Source: Plotosus lineatus
Lineage: Eukaryota > Chordata > Actinopteri > Siluriformes > Plotosidae
Length of the DNA: 64,000 bases
Reading direction: 5' to 3'
Assembly: GCA_024760905.1 (NCBI GenBank)
Contig: CM045734.1
Location: forward strand, 434,001-498,000
The notes beneath the pieces are model-generated. The model was not told where the DNA came from. It searched no databases and saw only the letters and a program-made list of their open reading frames with translations. Position numbers and translations under genes: made by a program. Numbering within the stretch: the first letter of the stretch is position 1; each line of letters begins with the position of its first letter. This document shows, one piece after another, positions 46,801-58,149 of this stretch.

Positions 46801-49800
46801 CGGGTCAAAGCCCCACAGCCACCAGACTAAACAAGCATGATCCACAGGTTGCCAGTCAGCCAACGAATCTGACCCTCAGCCCAGCGTACCTCGGCCGCGG
46901 AAGAAACGGCCTATCTCCACCACTTAACTCATTTGACTCCAGCTCGCCAGGGCAAAGTCCCAGCGCCACCAGACTCCACATGCATCATCCACGGGTTGCC
47001 AGTCATCCAAGGAAAGTGACCCCCAGCCCGGAATCCCTCGGCCGCCGAAGAAACAGGCCTGTCTCCAACACTTGGCTCATTTGGCTCCAACTAGCTGGGG
47101 CATAGCCCCAGAGGCTCCAGACTCTACAGCCATGATCCATGGGGTGCCGCTGCCGGAGATACAGGCCTATATCCGTCACGAAGCTCATTTTTACTCCAGC
47201 TCGCCAGGACAAGGCCCCACAGCCACCAGATGTCACAGGCGTCCTCCAGGAGAAACCAGCCACTTTATGAAACCAAGACTGACCACGTATCCCTTTGGCT
47301 CTTGAAGATACGGGCCTATATCCACCACTTGGCTCATTTGGCTCCAGCTCGTCAGGGCGAAGCCCCAGAGACACTAGACTCCACAAGCATGATCCACGGG
47401 ATGCCAGGGATACAAACTAAACCAACACCGATCCTATATGCTCACGGCCACCGGAGATATGGGCCAATCTTCACCAGAGGGCTCATTTGGCTCCAGCTCG
47501 CCAGGGCAAAGCCCCACAGCCACCAGACTCCACAAGCATGATCCACAGGTTGCCAGGCATAAAAGGAAACCCACACTGATCCTATATTCTCTCGGCGGCC
47601 GGAGATACAGGCCAATATCCGACACAGGGCTCATTTGGCCCCAGCTCGTCGGGGCAAAGCCCCACAGCCACCAGACTCCACAGCCATGATCCACGGGGCG
47701 CCAGCCATCCCCTGAAACCAACTCTTATCCCGGCTTCCCTCGGCTGCCGGACATACCGGCCTATCACCGCCACGGGGCTCATTTTGCTCCAGCTCGCCGG
47801 GGCAAGGCCCCACAGCCACCAGACTTCACAGGCGTCCTCCACGGGCTGGCAGCCGTCCCATGAAACAAACCTTTAGCCCGGTGTCCCTTGGCCGCCGGAG
47901 ATACAGGCCTATATCCACCACGGGGCTCATTTTGCTCAAGCTCGCCGGGGCAAGGCCCCACAGCCACCAGACTTCACAGGCGTCCTCCACGGGCTGGCAG
48001 CCGTCCCATGAAACAAACCTTTAGCCCGGTGTCCCTTGGCCGCCGGAGATACAGGCCTATATCCACCACGGGGCTCATTTTGCTCAAGCTCGCCGGGGCA
48101 AGGCCCCACTTCCACCAGACATCACAAGCGTCCTCCAGGAGAAACCAGCCACTTTATGAAACCAAGACTGACCAAGTGTCCCTTTGTCTCTTGAAGATAC
48201 GGGCCTATATCCACCACTTGGCTCATTTGTCTCCAGCTCGTCAGGGCGAAGCCCCAGAGACACTAGACTCCACAAGCATGATCCACGGGATGCCAGGAAT
48301 ACAACTAAGCCAACACCGATCCGATATGCTCACGGCCACCGGAGGTATGGGTCTATCTTCACCAGAGGGCTCATTTGGCTCCAGCTCGCCAGGGCAAAGC
48401 CCCACAGCCACCAGACTCCACAAGCATGATCCACAGGTTGCCAGGCATAAAAGGAAACCACACTGATCCTATATTCTCTCGGCGGATCCACGGGTAGGCC
48501 TACATATTACAGGCCTATATCCGACACAGGGCTCATTTGGCCCCAGCTCGTCGGGGCAAAGCCCCACAGCCACCAGAGCCCAGAAGCATGATCCATGGTT
48601 TGACAGTCATCCAAGGAAACTGACCCTAAGCCCGGCATCTCTCGGCCGCCGAAGAAACGGGCATGTCTCCACCACGTGGCTCATTTGGCTCCAACTACCT
48701 GGGGCAATGCCCCACAGCCTCCAGACTCCACAGCCATGATCCACGGGGTGCCAGCCATCCCCTGAAACCAACCCTTATCCCGGCTTCCCTCGGCTGCCGA
48801 ACATACATTTTGCTCCAGCTCGCCGGGGCAAGGCCCCAGAGGCACCAGACAGGGGCAACCAGCCATTTAATGAAACCAAGAGTGACCACGTATCCCCTTG
48901 GCTGCCGGAGATACGGGCCGATATCAACCACTTGGCTCATTTGGCTCCACTGGCTGGGGCATAGCCCCAGAGCCACCAGACTCCACAGCCATGATCCACG
49001 GGCTGCCAGCCGTCCCGTGAAACCAACCTTTAGCCCGGTGTCCCTTGGCCACCGGAGAAACAGGCCTATATCCACCACGGGGCTCATTTTGTATCTCCTT
49101 GGCTGACGGAGATACGGGCCTATATCCACCACTTGGCTCATTTGGCTGCAGCTCGCCAGGGCAAAGTCCCAGCGCCACCAGACTCCACACGCACGATCCA
49201 CGGGTTGCCAGGAATACAATGAAACCAACATTGATCCTATATGCTCTCGGCCACCGGAGATATGGGCCTATCTCCACACGGGGCTCATTTGGCTCCAACT
49301 GGCTGGGGCAAAGCCCCAGAGCCACCAGACTCCACAGCCATGATCCACGGGCTGCCAGCCGTCCCGTGAAACAAACCTTTAGCCCGGTGTCCCTTGGCCG
49401 CCGGAGATACAGGCCTATATCCACCACGGGGCTCATTTTGCTCCAGCTCGCCGGGGCAAGGCCCCACATCCACCAGACATCACAAGCGTCCTCCAGGGGC
49501 CACCAGCCATCCAATGAAACCAAGACTGACCACATATCCTCTTGGCTGCCGGAAATACGGGCCTATCGCCGCCACGGGGCTCAGTTGGCTCCAGCTCGCC
49601 AGGGCAAAGCCCCAAAGCCACCAGACTCCACAAGCATGAGCCACAGGTTGCCAGTCATCCAAGGAAACTAACCCTAAGCCCGGCGTTCCTCAGCCACCGA
49701 AGAAACGGGCCTATATCCACCACTTGGCTTATTTAGCTCCAACTCGCTGGGGCATCGCCCCAGAGCCATCAGACTCCACAGACATGATCCACGGGCTGCC

Positions 49801-51795
49801 AGCCATCCTGTGAAAACAACCCGTAGCCCGACGTCCCTCGGCCGCCGGAGATACAGGCCTATGTCCACCAAAGGGCTCATTTTGTTCCAGCTCGCCGGGC
49901 CAAGGCCGCACAGCCACCAGACTTCACAGGCGTCCTCCAGGGGCCACCAGGCATCCAATGAAACCGAGATTGACCACGTAATCCCTTGGCTGCCGCAGAT
50001 ACGGGCCTAGATCCACCACTTGGCTCATTTGGCTCCAACTAGCTGGGGCATAGCCCCAGAGCCTCCAGACTCCACAACCATGATCAACGGGCTGCCAGCA
50101 ATCCCGAGAAACCACCCTTATCCCGGCGTCCCTCAGCCGCCGGAGATACAGGCCTATCTCCGCCACGGGGCTCATTTGGCTGCAGCTCGCCGGGGCAAAG
50201 CCCCACAGCCACCAGACTCCACAAGCATGATCCACAGGTTGCCAGTCAGCCAACGAATCTGACCCTAAGCCCAGCGTACCTCGGCCGCGGAAGAAACAGC
50301 CTATATCCACCACTGAACTCATTTGACTCCAGCTCGCCAGGGCAAAGTCCCAGTGCCACCAGACTCCGCATGCATCATCCACGGGTTGCCAGTCATCCAA
50401 GGAAACTGACCATAAGCCCGGAGTCCCTCGGCCGCCGAAGAAACAGGCCTGTCTCCAACACTTGGCTCATTTGGCTCCAACTAGCTGGGGCATAGCCCCA
50501 GAGGCTCCAGACTCTACAGCCATGATCCATGGGGTGCCAGCCATCCTGTGAACCCAACCTTGAGCCCAGTTTCTTTTGGCTGCCGGAGATACAGGCCTAT
50601 ATCCGTCACGGGGCTCATTTTTACTCCAGCTCGCCAGGACAAGGCCCCACAGCCACCAGATGTCACAGGCGTCCTCCAGGAGAAACCAGCCACTTTATGA
50701 AACCAAGACTGACCACGTATCCCTTTGGCTCTTGAAGATACGGGCCTATATCCACCACTTGGCTCATTTGGCTCCAGCTCGTCAGGGCGAAGCCCCAGAG
50801 ACACTAGACTCCACAAGCATGATCCACGGGATGCCAGGGATACAACTAAACCAACACCGATCCGATATGCTCACGGCCACAGGAGATATGGGCCTATCTT
50901 CACCAGAGGGCTCATTTGGCTCCAGCTCGCCAGGGCAAAGCCCCACAGCCACCAGACTCCACAAGCATGATCCACAGGTTACCAGGCATACAAGGAACCC
51001 CACACTGATCCTATATTCTCTCGGCGGCCGGAGATACAGGCCTATATCCGACACGGGGCTCATTTTGCTCCAGCTCGCCGGGGCAAGGCCCCACATCCAC
51101 GAGACATCATAAGCGTCCTCCAGGGGCCACCAGCCATCCAATGAAACCAAGACTGACCACATATCCTCTTGGCTGCCGGAAATACGGGCCTATCGCCGCC
51201 ACGGGGCTCAGTTGGCTCCAGCTCGCCAGGGCAAAGCCCCAAAGCCACCAGACTCCACAAGCATGAGCCACAGGTTGCCAGTCATCCAAGGAAACTAACC
51301 CTAAGCCCGGCATCCCTCGGCCGCCGAAGAAACGGGCCTATCTCCACCACGTGGCTCATTTGGCTCCAACTACCTGGGGCAATGCCCCACAGCCTCCAGA
51401 CTCCACAGCCATGATCCACGGGGTGCCAGCCATCCCCTGAAACCAACCCTTATCCCGGCTTCCCTCGGCTGCCGAACATACATTTTGCTCCAGCTCGCCG
51501 GGGCAAGGCCCCAGAGGCACCAGACAGGGGCAACCAGCCATTTAATGAAACCAAGAGTGACCACGTATCCCCTTGGCTGCCGGAGATACGGGCCTATATC
51601 AACCACTTGGCTCATTTGGCTCCACTGGCTGGGGCATAGCCCCAGAGCCACCAGACTCCACAGCCATGATCCACGGGCTGCCAGCCGTCCCGTGAAACCA
51701 ACCTTTAGCCCGGTGTCCCTTGGCCACCGGAGAAACAGGCCTATCTCAACCACTTGGCTCATTTAGCTCCAACTCGCTGGGGCATCGCCTGAAAC

Positions 51796-51922
51796 CAACT
51801 CTTATCACCTCATAATAGATAATGTGCGTTTTCTATCCCCAGATAGAGCTACACAAACAAGTGCTTATAAAATAATAACTTGAAATTATCACTGCGTATA
51901 GTGGTTGTATAAACTCACATAT

Positions 51923-51988
<66 letters not shown>

Positions 51989-52129
51989 CATACATATTAT
52001 TTTTATTATATTTATTATATAAATGATTTTATTATCTTATATATTTATATATATTATACAGTTACACACACTCAGCCATCCAGGGCCATCGGGGCCTAAT
52101 GGTAAGTAAGCCCCCACCCCCAACCCCAG

Positions 52130-52176
<47 letters not shown>

Positions 52177-52392
52177 GCAGCAAACCTGACATCAAAGAGG
52201 AGCCATGTCACTTACCACATGGGGTGTAGGTGCATGTAAATGAGGGGTTTGGGTGTGTCATTCGGGGGTTGAGCCAATCCTCATAACAGAGAAAAAATAA
52301 ATTCTGTGTTTGTCCACTCCCCGTTTTATCTTTACCTGGAACATTTCTGTGTTAAGGTCACTTGGAGTTTTTACTCTTTTGCACTTCATTCC
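51796..52392 (+). promoter_or_regulatory. Microsatellites and 5' flank of the second SET-gene copy
   Basis: Counterpart of 11196-11765. The (TA)n run is 51924-51984 and the (CA)n run 52132-52173; the homologous promoter-like block runs from about 52070 to 52392. No gene other than the following one is seen. The promoter role is positional inference. Confidence 0.5.
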
Positions 52393-53221
52393 ATGATGGC
52401 TGGAGAAGCTGAGAAGAGGTGAGACAAATATTAAATGAGATTACTTGAGGAAGCTTCAGAAAAGTAATGGATTCTGATCAGAAAATGTAACTTAATAGCC
52501 CAAGTACATATAACATAAGTGTCAGTAAAAAATAAGTTACCAAATTGTAAAAATAAAGCTGTCAGGCTTATAACTAGTTGTTACCTAATTTTATTTTATC
52601 TAGTACTGTATCCATACTTGTTTCTATCTAGTCCTTTAATACATACATTTGTTTAATGGGTTTGAACCCATGACCTGATCATGTTGTTATCGTTCTCTTT
52701 TAGGATCCCTGAGCGCAACTACGTTCACTGCTTAAGGTGCTACATGCCCCAGGACAGAATTTCGGTCCATCTGTTGAGGGTGTATGAAAGGCAGCACACC
52801 AGAAGAAATCGCAATGGAGGTGAGCAAAGCTAAGGCATCAACCAAGCGATGGGTCAGGTACGGCCGGACCTGGGATTACAAGGATCTGGTGAATGCCATA
52901 CCCCACCGGCCCGGCCGCATTGCCTTTCTGAAGGAGCTCGTACAGCGTGGCTTTTTCATTCTCAATGGGCCCCTTGAGTCAGATATGCTCCTGACTGACC
53001 CTGAGCCTGACACCACCAGTAACACCTCTGTTGCTGCAACCGAGGCTGGTGCCGCCAGTGCCACGCATACTATTGCTGCCACCTCCAGCTCTGCTTCTGT
53101 GGACCCACAGGGGTCCCAGCCCAGTGACTCTCCTTCCTCCTTGAATCAGGACGTTGGGCTCAGAGATCCTTCCTGGAAAAAGTAAGTGCGTGTCGGTGAT
53201 ATTTCCAAGTTGCTGGCCTTT

Positions 53222-53335
53222 CACAAGCCAGTTAGGAGCACCGGGGGAACAGTGACAACCTTGGAGAATGGGGCTTGAACCTCTAACCTTAGTCTCAGTG
53301 ATCCAGCACCTTTACCAGCAGGCCACCACTGCCCC
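53222..53335 (-). mobile_element. tRNA-derived SINE fragment, unit B copy
   Basis: Same intronic SINE head as at 12570-12683, same orientation, with the B-box-like GGTTCAAGCCCC. It was inherited through the segmental duplication. Confidence 0.72.
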
Positions 53336-53377
53336 AAAGCATTTATTATAATGTAATTTTTAATCTCTGTCTCTCTG

Positions 53378-53417
<40 letters not shown>

Positions 53418-55079
53418 ATACTCATTGTTTTACAGGACACTTCCCATCCCAACCACCTCTGTACGCATGAAGATGAAGGAGGCTGGTCTATATGATAAAT
53501 TCAGCGATGACACTGTGCTCCTCTTGGACTTTAAAAAGTATCTACGTGAGACCCTGGGTGTCCACAATTGCCAACAGCAGGTGATATGTCATCATGAATG
53601 GTTTTCAGAACCAGTCACACACGTCCTGTTATTTGGTGTGATGCTAATATTAATATTTCTTTCTCGTTATCCTTTTTCAAAGGTCGACAATGTGTCACGT
53701 TTCCTGCGGTACCTGCAGCCGACCGGGGATGAACTGAGAATGGACTTCTTAAGTAAGAGCCAACAATCACGGGAGTACCTCAGCAGCCTCCGCCGCACAG
53801 AAATGAGTGCAGCCACAGTATCAAACTATTTAAAGAGTATGATCAGGTTTGTCGACTACTTGAAAAGTAGGCTGGACCTGACGATGGCAGACAAAGACCT
53901 CCGTGACAACCTCCAGGCCTTCAAGGAATTTCTACAGATGATGAAAAAGCCCGTCTCGAAGTCTTATTCGAAGGACGTCTGCAAAACGAGGCAAATCTTT
54001 GCCTTTTCTATGCGTTTTTCCCTTTTTCTGTTTATGACTACAATCGTAAATGTGTTTTTTTTTTAAATTAATTAATTTATTTTTTTAATAAAATCAAATC
54101 TAGATATGAACGGCTGATGGAAGGAACACGGAGTGTCAGAGACTGCCAGAAGATTCTGAGGGTGGCCAAACACGACATGCTCCTTACATTTGGGAAATTC
54201 ATCACCAACCTTGAGGTCTCCGAGTCAGAGAAGTTCACCTATCGCTACTACTGCGAAGCTCTCCTGGTGTTGAAACATTTTCAACGCCCCGGAGCTGTGA
54301 AAGGCATGACGGTGAGTGCATCTATTTTAATAGCCTGAGGAAATTTGTTTTTTAGCTCGTGCTATTTTATCTTGGGGTTTTTTTTCACGTGTTGAAATGT
54401 CTTTTTGAAAAATAATTCATTCATACATTTCCCTCCACTTCCATTCTTTTCCAGACAAAAGAGTGGGTGAACAGAAAACACAAAAACGCAAGGGTGGTGA
54501 TCGGCGTCAGCCAACATAAGACGGCAACTATGCAGGTGGCCACATTTGCCCTGACCCAGGAGGAGGAAGCTATAAGTTCTTTAACAGCTAAATATGCTCG
54601 CCACTTATGTCTCATTGTGAAAGCGATTTTTCAACTGCTTACACTATTTTACATTCAAGAAATTGTCTCTTTTGTTCCCCAAGTGGTTTCAAGCATACTA
54701 CGAACACATTCGTCCGGGATACCTCAGAAGCGAAACTGACAATTGTTTCATTTCTTCGACTGGGGAGCCCGTTCATAGTGTCACCAATGACATTGTCCGG
54801 TTTCACGAAACGTGAGTACCCACATGAATCCATGTGCTGATGTATAAATGTTTTATATTACACCACTAGACTGGAAAAAATAAAATTGAATGAAGACAGG
54901 AAAAAAAAAAAAAAGATTTGTTGAAGTACATGATGTATTTATGTATTTCAGTCGAACATTTTACTCATTTAATTTAAATTTGACTTTCATGTCGGCTTGA
55001 AATATGGAAAAGAATGCAACATGTACTGGAAAAAAACTGATTTTAGAAAGTGATGAGGAAAAAGAATTGTAAGACTTAC

Positions 55080-55275
55080 CTTGAAAACTTGTTCAGTAAA
55101 ACTTTTTGCCCCTTGTCACGTCAAAGACTTTCATGTTGACGGCCTTGGGAATGCATGGGTTCTGTTCGCCGTCGTACTCTCGCAGCTGCTCCGGAGTGAA
55201 TTCCCGCAGGTCCATTTTGGGCAAAGCCGAGGCCTTGTCTCCCCGGTCGGCGTCTGTGCACGATCTCCTGAGCCA
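55080..55275 (-). pseudogene. Antisense PGRMC-like exon fragment, unit B copy
   Basis: Counterpart of 14442-14637 with the same length, acceptor-like and GTAAGT donor ends, and the same stop after KKFY. It differs by a few residues: [12 protein letters not shown] instead of [12 protein letters not shown], and VTRG instead of VTSG. Such drift fits a non-functional fragment. Confidence 0.68.
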
Positions 55276-56845
55276 CTGTCAGTAAACACTGTAGCAAGTG
55301 GCCAGAAACAAAAACAACAAGGCCAAGCAGACGATTTTTTTTTTTTTAACGGTGCATCAAACACAGTCATATCGCTAATAACATTTCTTGTCACTTTGTC
55401 TTCTTGCAGCTACCACGTCAAACCGGCCAACAGTCAGGAGGTGCGAAGGCGGTGGAGACTGAGGCAGCGTTGCTCTTCACAGAGACGCAGAAGCAGAACG
55501 TTAGCCACTATCTGGCCCATTCTACTGCTGTGGCCGAACAGCATTACAGAATGCGGGTGGATGAATCCATTGTCCAAACGGCTACACTGTTGGACACCCT
55601 GGGACGGTAGGTCTCCTCATTATCTTATTTCACAAGGCAACCATGCATCGCAATCATATTTCATGTATACTTACCAAGTTGTACTATTTTAACCCTTTTA
55701 ACTTTCTCTAATTTTACAGCTTCTCCTCACCAAACGAGTCCTCGGACGGCGACCCCGATCAAGCCCGCAAGCATGTGGACAGAAACTTTTCTGATTTCAC
55801 CAAGAGCTTCCCAGTGACCAAACATGGCCAGCCTCCGTCCAAAAAGGCCAGGGTGCAGGCGGGATTTTGCGAGGGCCGTGTGCATTGTGACGAGTGGCGA
55901 GCTTGTCAGTATGCAGAGAGGCAGCGGTATCTGCTATGTAAGTACAGTACTCCTAAGCCCAAAACACTATGATACGGATAAGCATTAATAATCTCAAACT
56001 ATGCAACTTATTTACTGAGGCAAACAACTGCCGTGACAAAATTATTCTGTTCTCTTTTTCAGCACACTTCAGTGCCAGGAAGCCAACGGTGGGGAAAGTT
56101 CACAGGTTAATGGAAAAGGAGGAGTGGATGGCCAACTGTCCGAGTGCTGAGGACATCGTGAAGATGTGGACGGCAGCCCACAAGTCCACCATCGAGACGC
56201 ACCCGGATATCATTCGGTGTGTGTCTCACCAGAAATGGACAGGACTGGTGATTAAGGATTCTAAAAGGGGGCTGGGTAAGAAACCTTTAATTTTTCTTTT
56301 CAGTTTCTGCACCCTGCTCTGAATGTCAAAGTGGAGAAAGATTCAAACTTTGCCCAATTGTAACGATCAACTTTTGAGGGTTTTTTTTTTTTTTTTTACA
56401 CTCAAACTGAAAATGTCATGTTCTTTTGTTTCCAGGTGTAGTCGCAGCCAAACCATTTTCTAAAGGCGACATCGTGTGTGATTACCACGGAAAGGTGATC
56501 ACCGCTGCTGAGGGTCGTGCGAAAATGAATGACCCCAACATCCAGCCAGCCTACCTTTTTTTCTTTAAATCTGGGCAGAAGGATCTCTGTGTCGATGCCG
56601 AGTCTTCCTCGTGCGAGTGTCACCCAGGTAAAGACACATTTGGACGGAGGATCAACCATTCCTCGAAAAGAGCTAATTTAAAGCCACTGCACTGTGTGCT
56701 CAAAGACAACGGTGAGGACAAAGATGTAATCTTGTTCAGAGCCATAAAAGACATTCCTGTAGACGGTGAGCTGCTTTTTGACTATGGGGTCAATAGAAAG
56801 TCATTTAAGGGAGAAGGACTTGACCTGGAGTGGCTTGACCGTTAG

Positions 56846-57804
56846 CTGAAAGAGAGAAATGGTTGAGAGACTGATTGTATTCATTGTGCACAATTAATGC
56901 ATGATGTGTGTTATGCCCAGACAAGTTTCCTGTACAGTGTGTGGGTGGGTGTGTGGGTGGGTGTGTTGGTGGGTGGGTGGGTGGGGGGTTGCACATGCTC
57001 AAAATATTTTAACATCAATATATACTTTATTAGTATCTCATATCTGATCATGTTCAATAAACAGTATTATTACAACAATTATTGTTGTTGTTCGTATTAT
57101 TATTTGTATTATTTGTATCCCTTAACATGCCTCAATCTATCGACAGGAAAGGGGTGACCTAGGGTCAGACACTAGATAATCGATAACAAAGTCGGGGAAC
57201 CTGCTCTCAACTTGTTGAAACATCATTACAGTCGAACATAATTCAGAACTCTTAATCTTTTGTCAGCTTCGACCCCTTATCAGACCGGATTTCTTGTTTT
57301 GATACATTTCAAACACAAAATCAAATTTAAAAGAAAACGGAGTATTTTTGAAAATAAAATGAATGAATGATGAATTCATTTAATTTTTATATTTCTTTGA
57401 GACCTTGGTTAAAGCAGTAAGCTATGGGAATTCTGAGAGATGTTCAATTTGATGTAATGGCAATGTCCAGGAACACTTCTCAGTATAGAAGAAGAGTGGA
57501 TCAACTTTCTTTTGTCTGTAAAGTACAGCACCCCAAAACACCCAGCCATCAGGCCAATATAGTAGTGGCCTATTGCTAAGGCGGCACCACCCCCCACAGT
57601 GCAGCAAAGAGGTCATCAAGATAGCCATGTCCTTCACTGCATGTGGTGGAGGTTCATGTAAATTAACCAATTTGAATATTAGAGGAGGGGGTTGGGGATA
57701 TGAGCAAAATACTGTGTTTGTCCCTTCCACTTTCCACATTTATCTTCAACAGGAACATTGTGTCTGTGTCAAGGATTTTTTTTTCGCCTTCCGCACTTAA
57801 TTTC
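56846..57804. other. 3' UTR and intergenic stretch, unit B copy
   Basis: This contains the GTGGGTGG tract (about 56938-56990), the poly-A signal AATAAA at 57056-57061, a G run of only 4 at 57194-57197, and the diverged copy of the gene 5' flank (about 57537-57804). I see no intact gene. Confidence 0.65.
57056..57061 (+). terminator. Polyadenylation signal AATAAA, unit B gene copy
   Basis: Same position relative to the stop codon as in unit A, about 211 nt downstream. Conserved sequence context TGTTCAATAAACAG. Confidence 0.55.
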
Positions 57805-57830
57805 ATGTTGGCTGAACAAGCTCAGAAGAG
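57805..57830 (+). pseudogene. Relic exon 1 of a further SET-gene copy, unit B
   Basis: Identical in layout to 17193-17218: ATG, eight codons MLAEQAQK, two bases and donor GTAAGA. It is again followed by intron-like homology and then LINE sequence, with no exon 2. Confidence 0.68.
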
Positions 57831-57980
57831 GTAAGATTAAAATGAAATAAGATTACTTGAGTAATTTTTAGAAAAAAAAAAGATTCTGATAAGAAAATGT
57901 AACTTAATAGCCCTCTTACAGATTACATATGTGTCATATGGAATATGCATCAACAGCAACAATATATCCAGTGTATAAAA

Positions 57981-58050
57981 GACTGGAACAGTCTGCCTCT
58001 GAATGTTCAGTCAAGCCCATCTTTAAATATCTACCAAAAAAAAAAAAAAA
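57981..58050 (+). mobile_element. Short 3'-terminal LINE fragment, unit B copy
   Basis: Counterpart of 17364-17430, with the same W-N-x-LP pattern and a longer A run (about 18 A). Confidence 0.48.
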
Positions 58051-58149
58051 AAAGATGATAAAGCCAGAGAAGAGGATGTGTCTTCATTTCCAGTTCCATA
58101 ATTTAATAAGTGACTTCCATGTAACTTTTTATTTTCCAGTATTATACTA

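Larger units (their letters stand above)
25629..51795. repeat. Satellite array B: about 177 monomers of ~148 bp
   Basis: This is the same monomer family and orientation as the first array, uninterrupted for about 26.2 kb. Its first 300 bp and last several hundred bp match the ends of array A, so array A could be a contracted form or array B an expanded form of one ancestor. It includes many shortened monomers (for example GCTCATTTTGTATCCCC joins near 27770, 34435 and 37850) and one large tandem duplication. I see no interspersed gene or mobile element in it. Confidence 0.96.
52393..56845 (+). pseudogene. Second copy of the recombinase/SET fusion gene, damaged
   Basis: Exon positions: 52393-52418, 52704-53181, 53436-53580, 53683-53990, 54104-54311, 54455-54571, 54684-54811, 55410-55606, 55720-55937, 56063-56275, 56436-56845. 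All exons are present and nearly identical to the unit A copy, but three lesions are visible. Exon 2 lacks two G in a G run (about 52775-52781), shifting the frame into a stop just after the finger-like motif. The donor after exon 6 reads ATAAGT instead of GTAAGT (54572). Exon 8 lacks one G near 55449, shifting the frame before the putative recombinase His and Tyr. The SET exon is open and keeps its motifs. Because two lesions are homopolymer losses, consensus error cannot be excluded. Confidence 0.75.

Noticed and set aside
25629..51795. Dozens of 60-330 codon ORFs across the satellite on both strands
   Set aside because: They repeat with the 148-bp period, change frame from monomer to monomer, overlap on both strands and show no domain. 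They are composition artefacts of the satellite.
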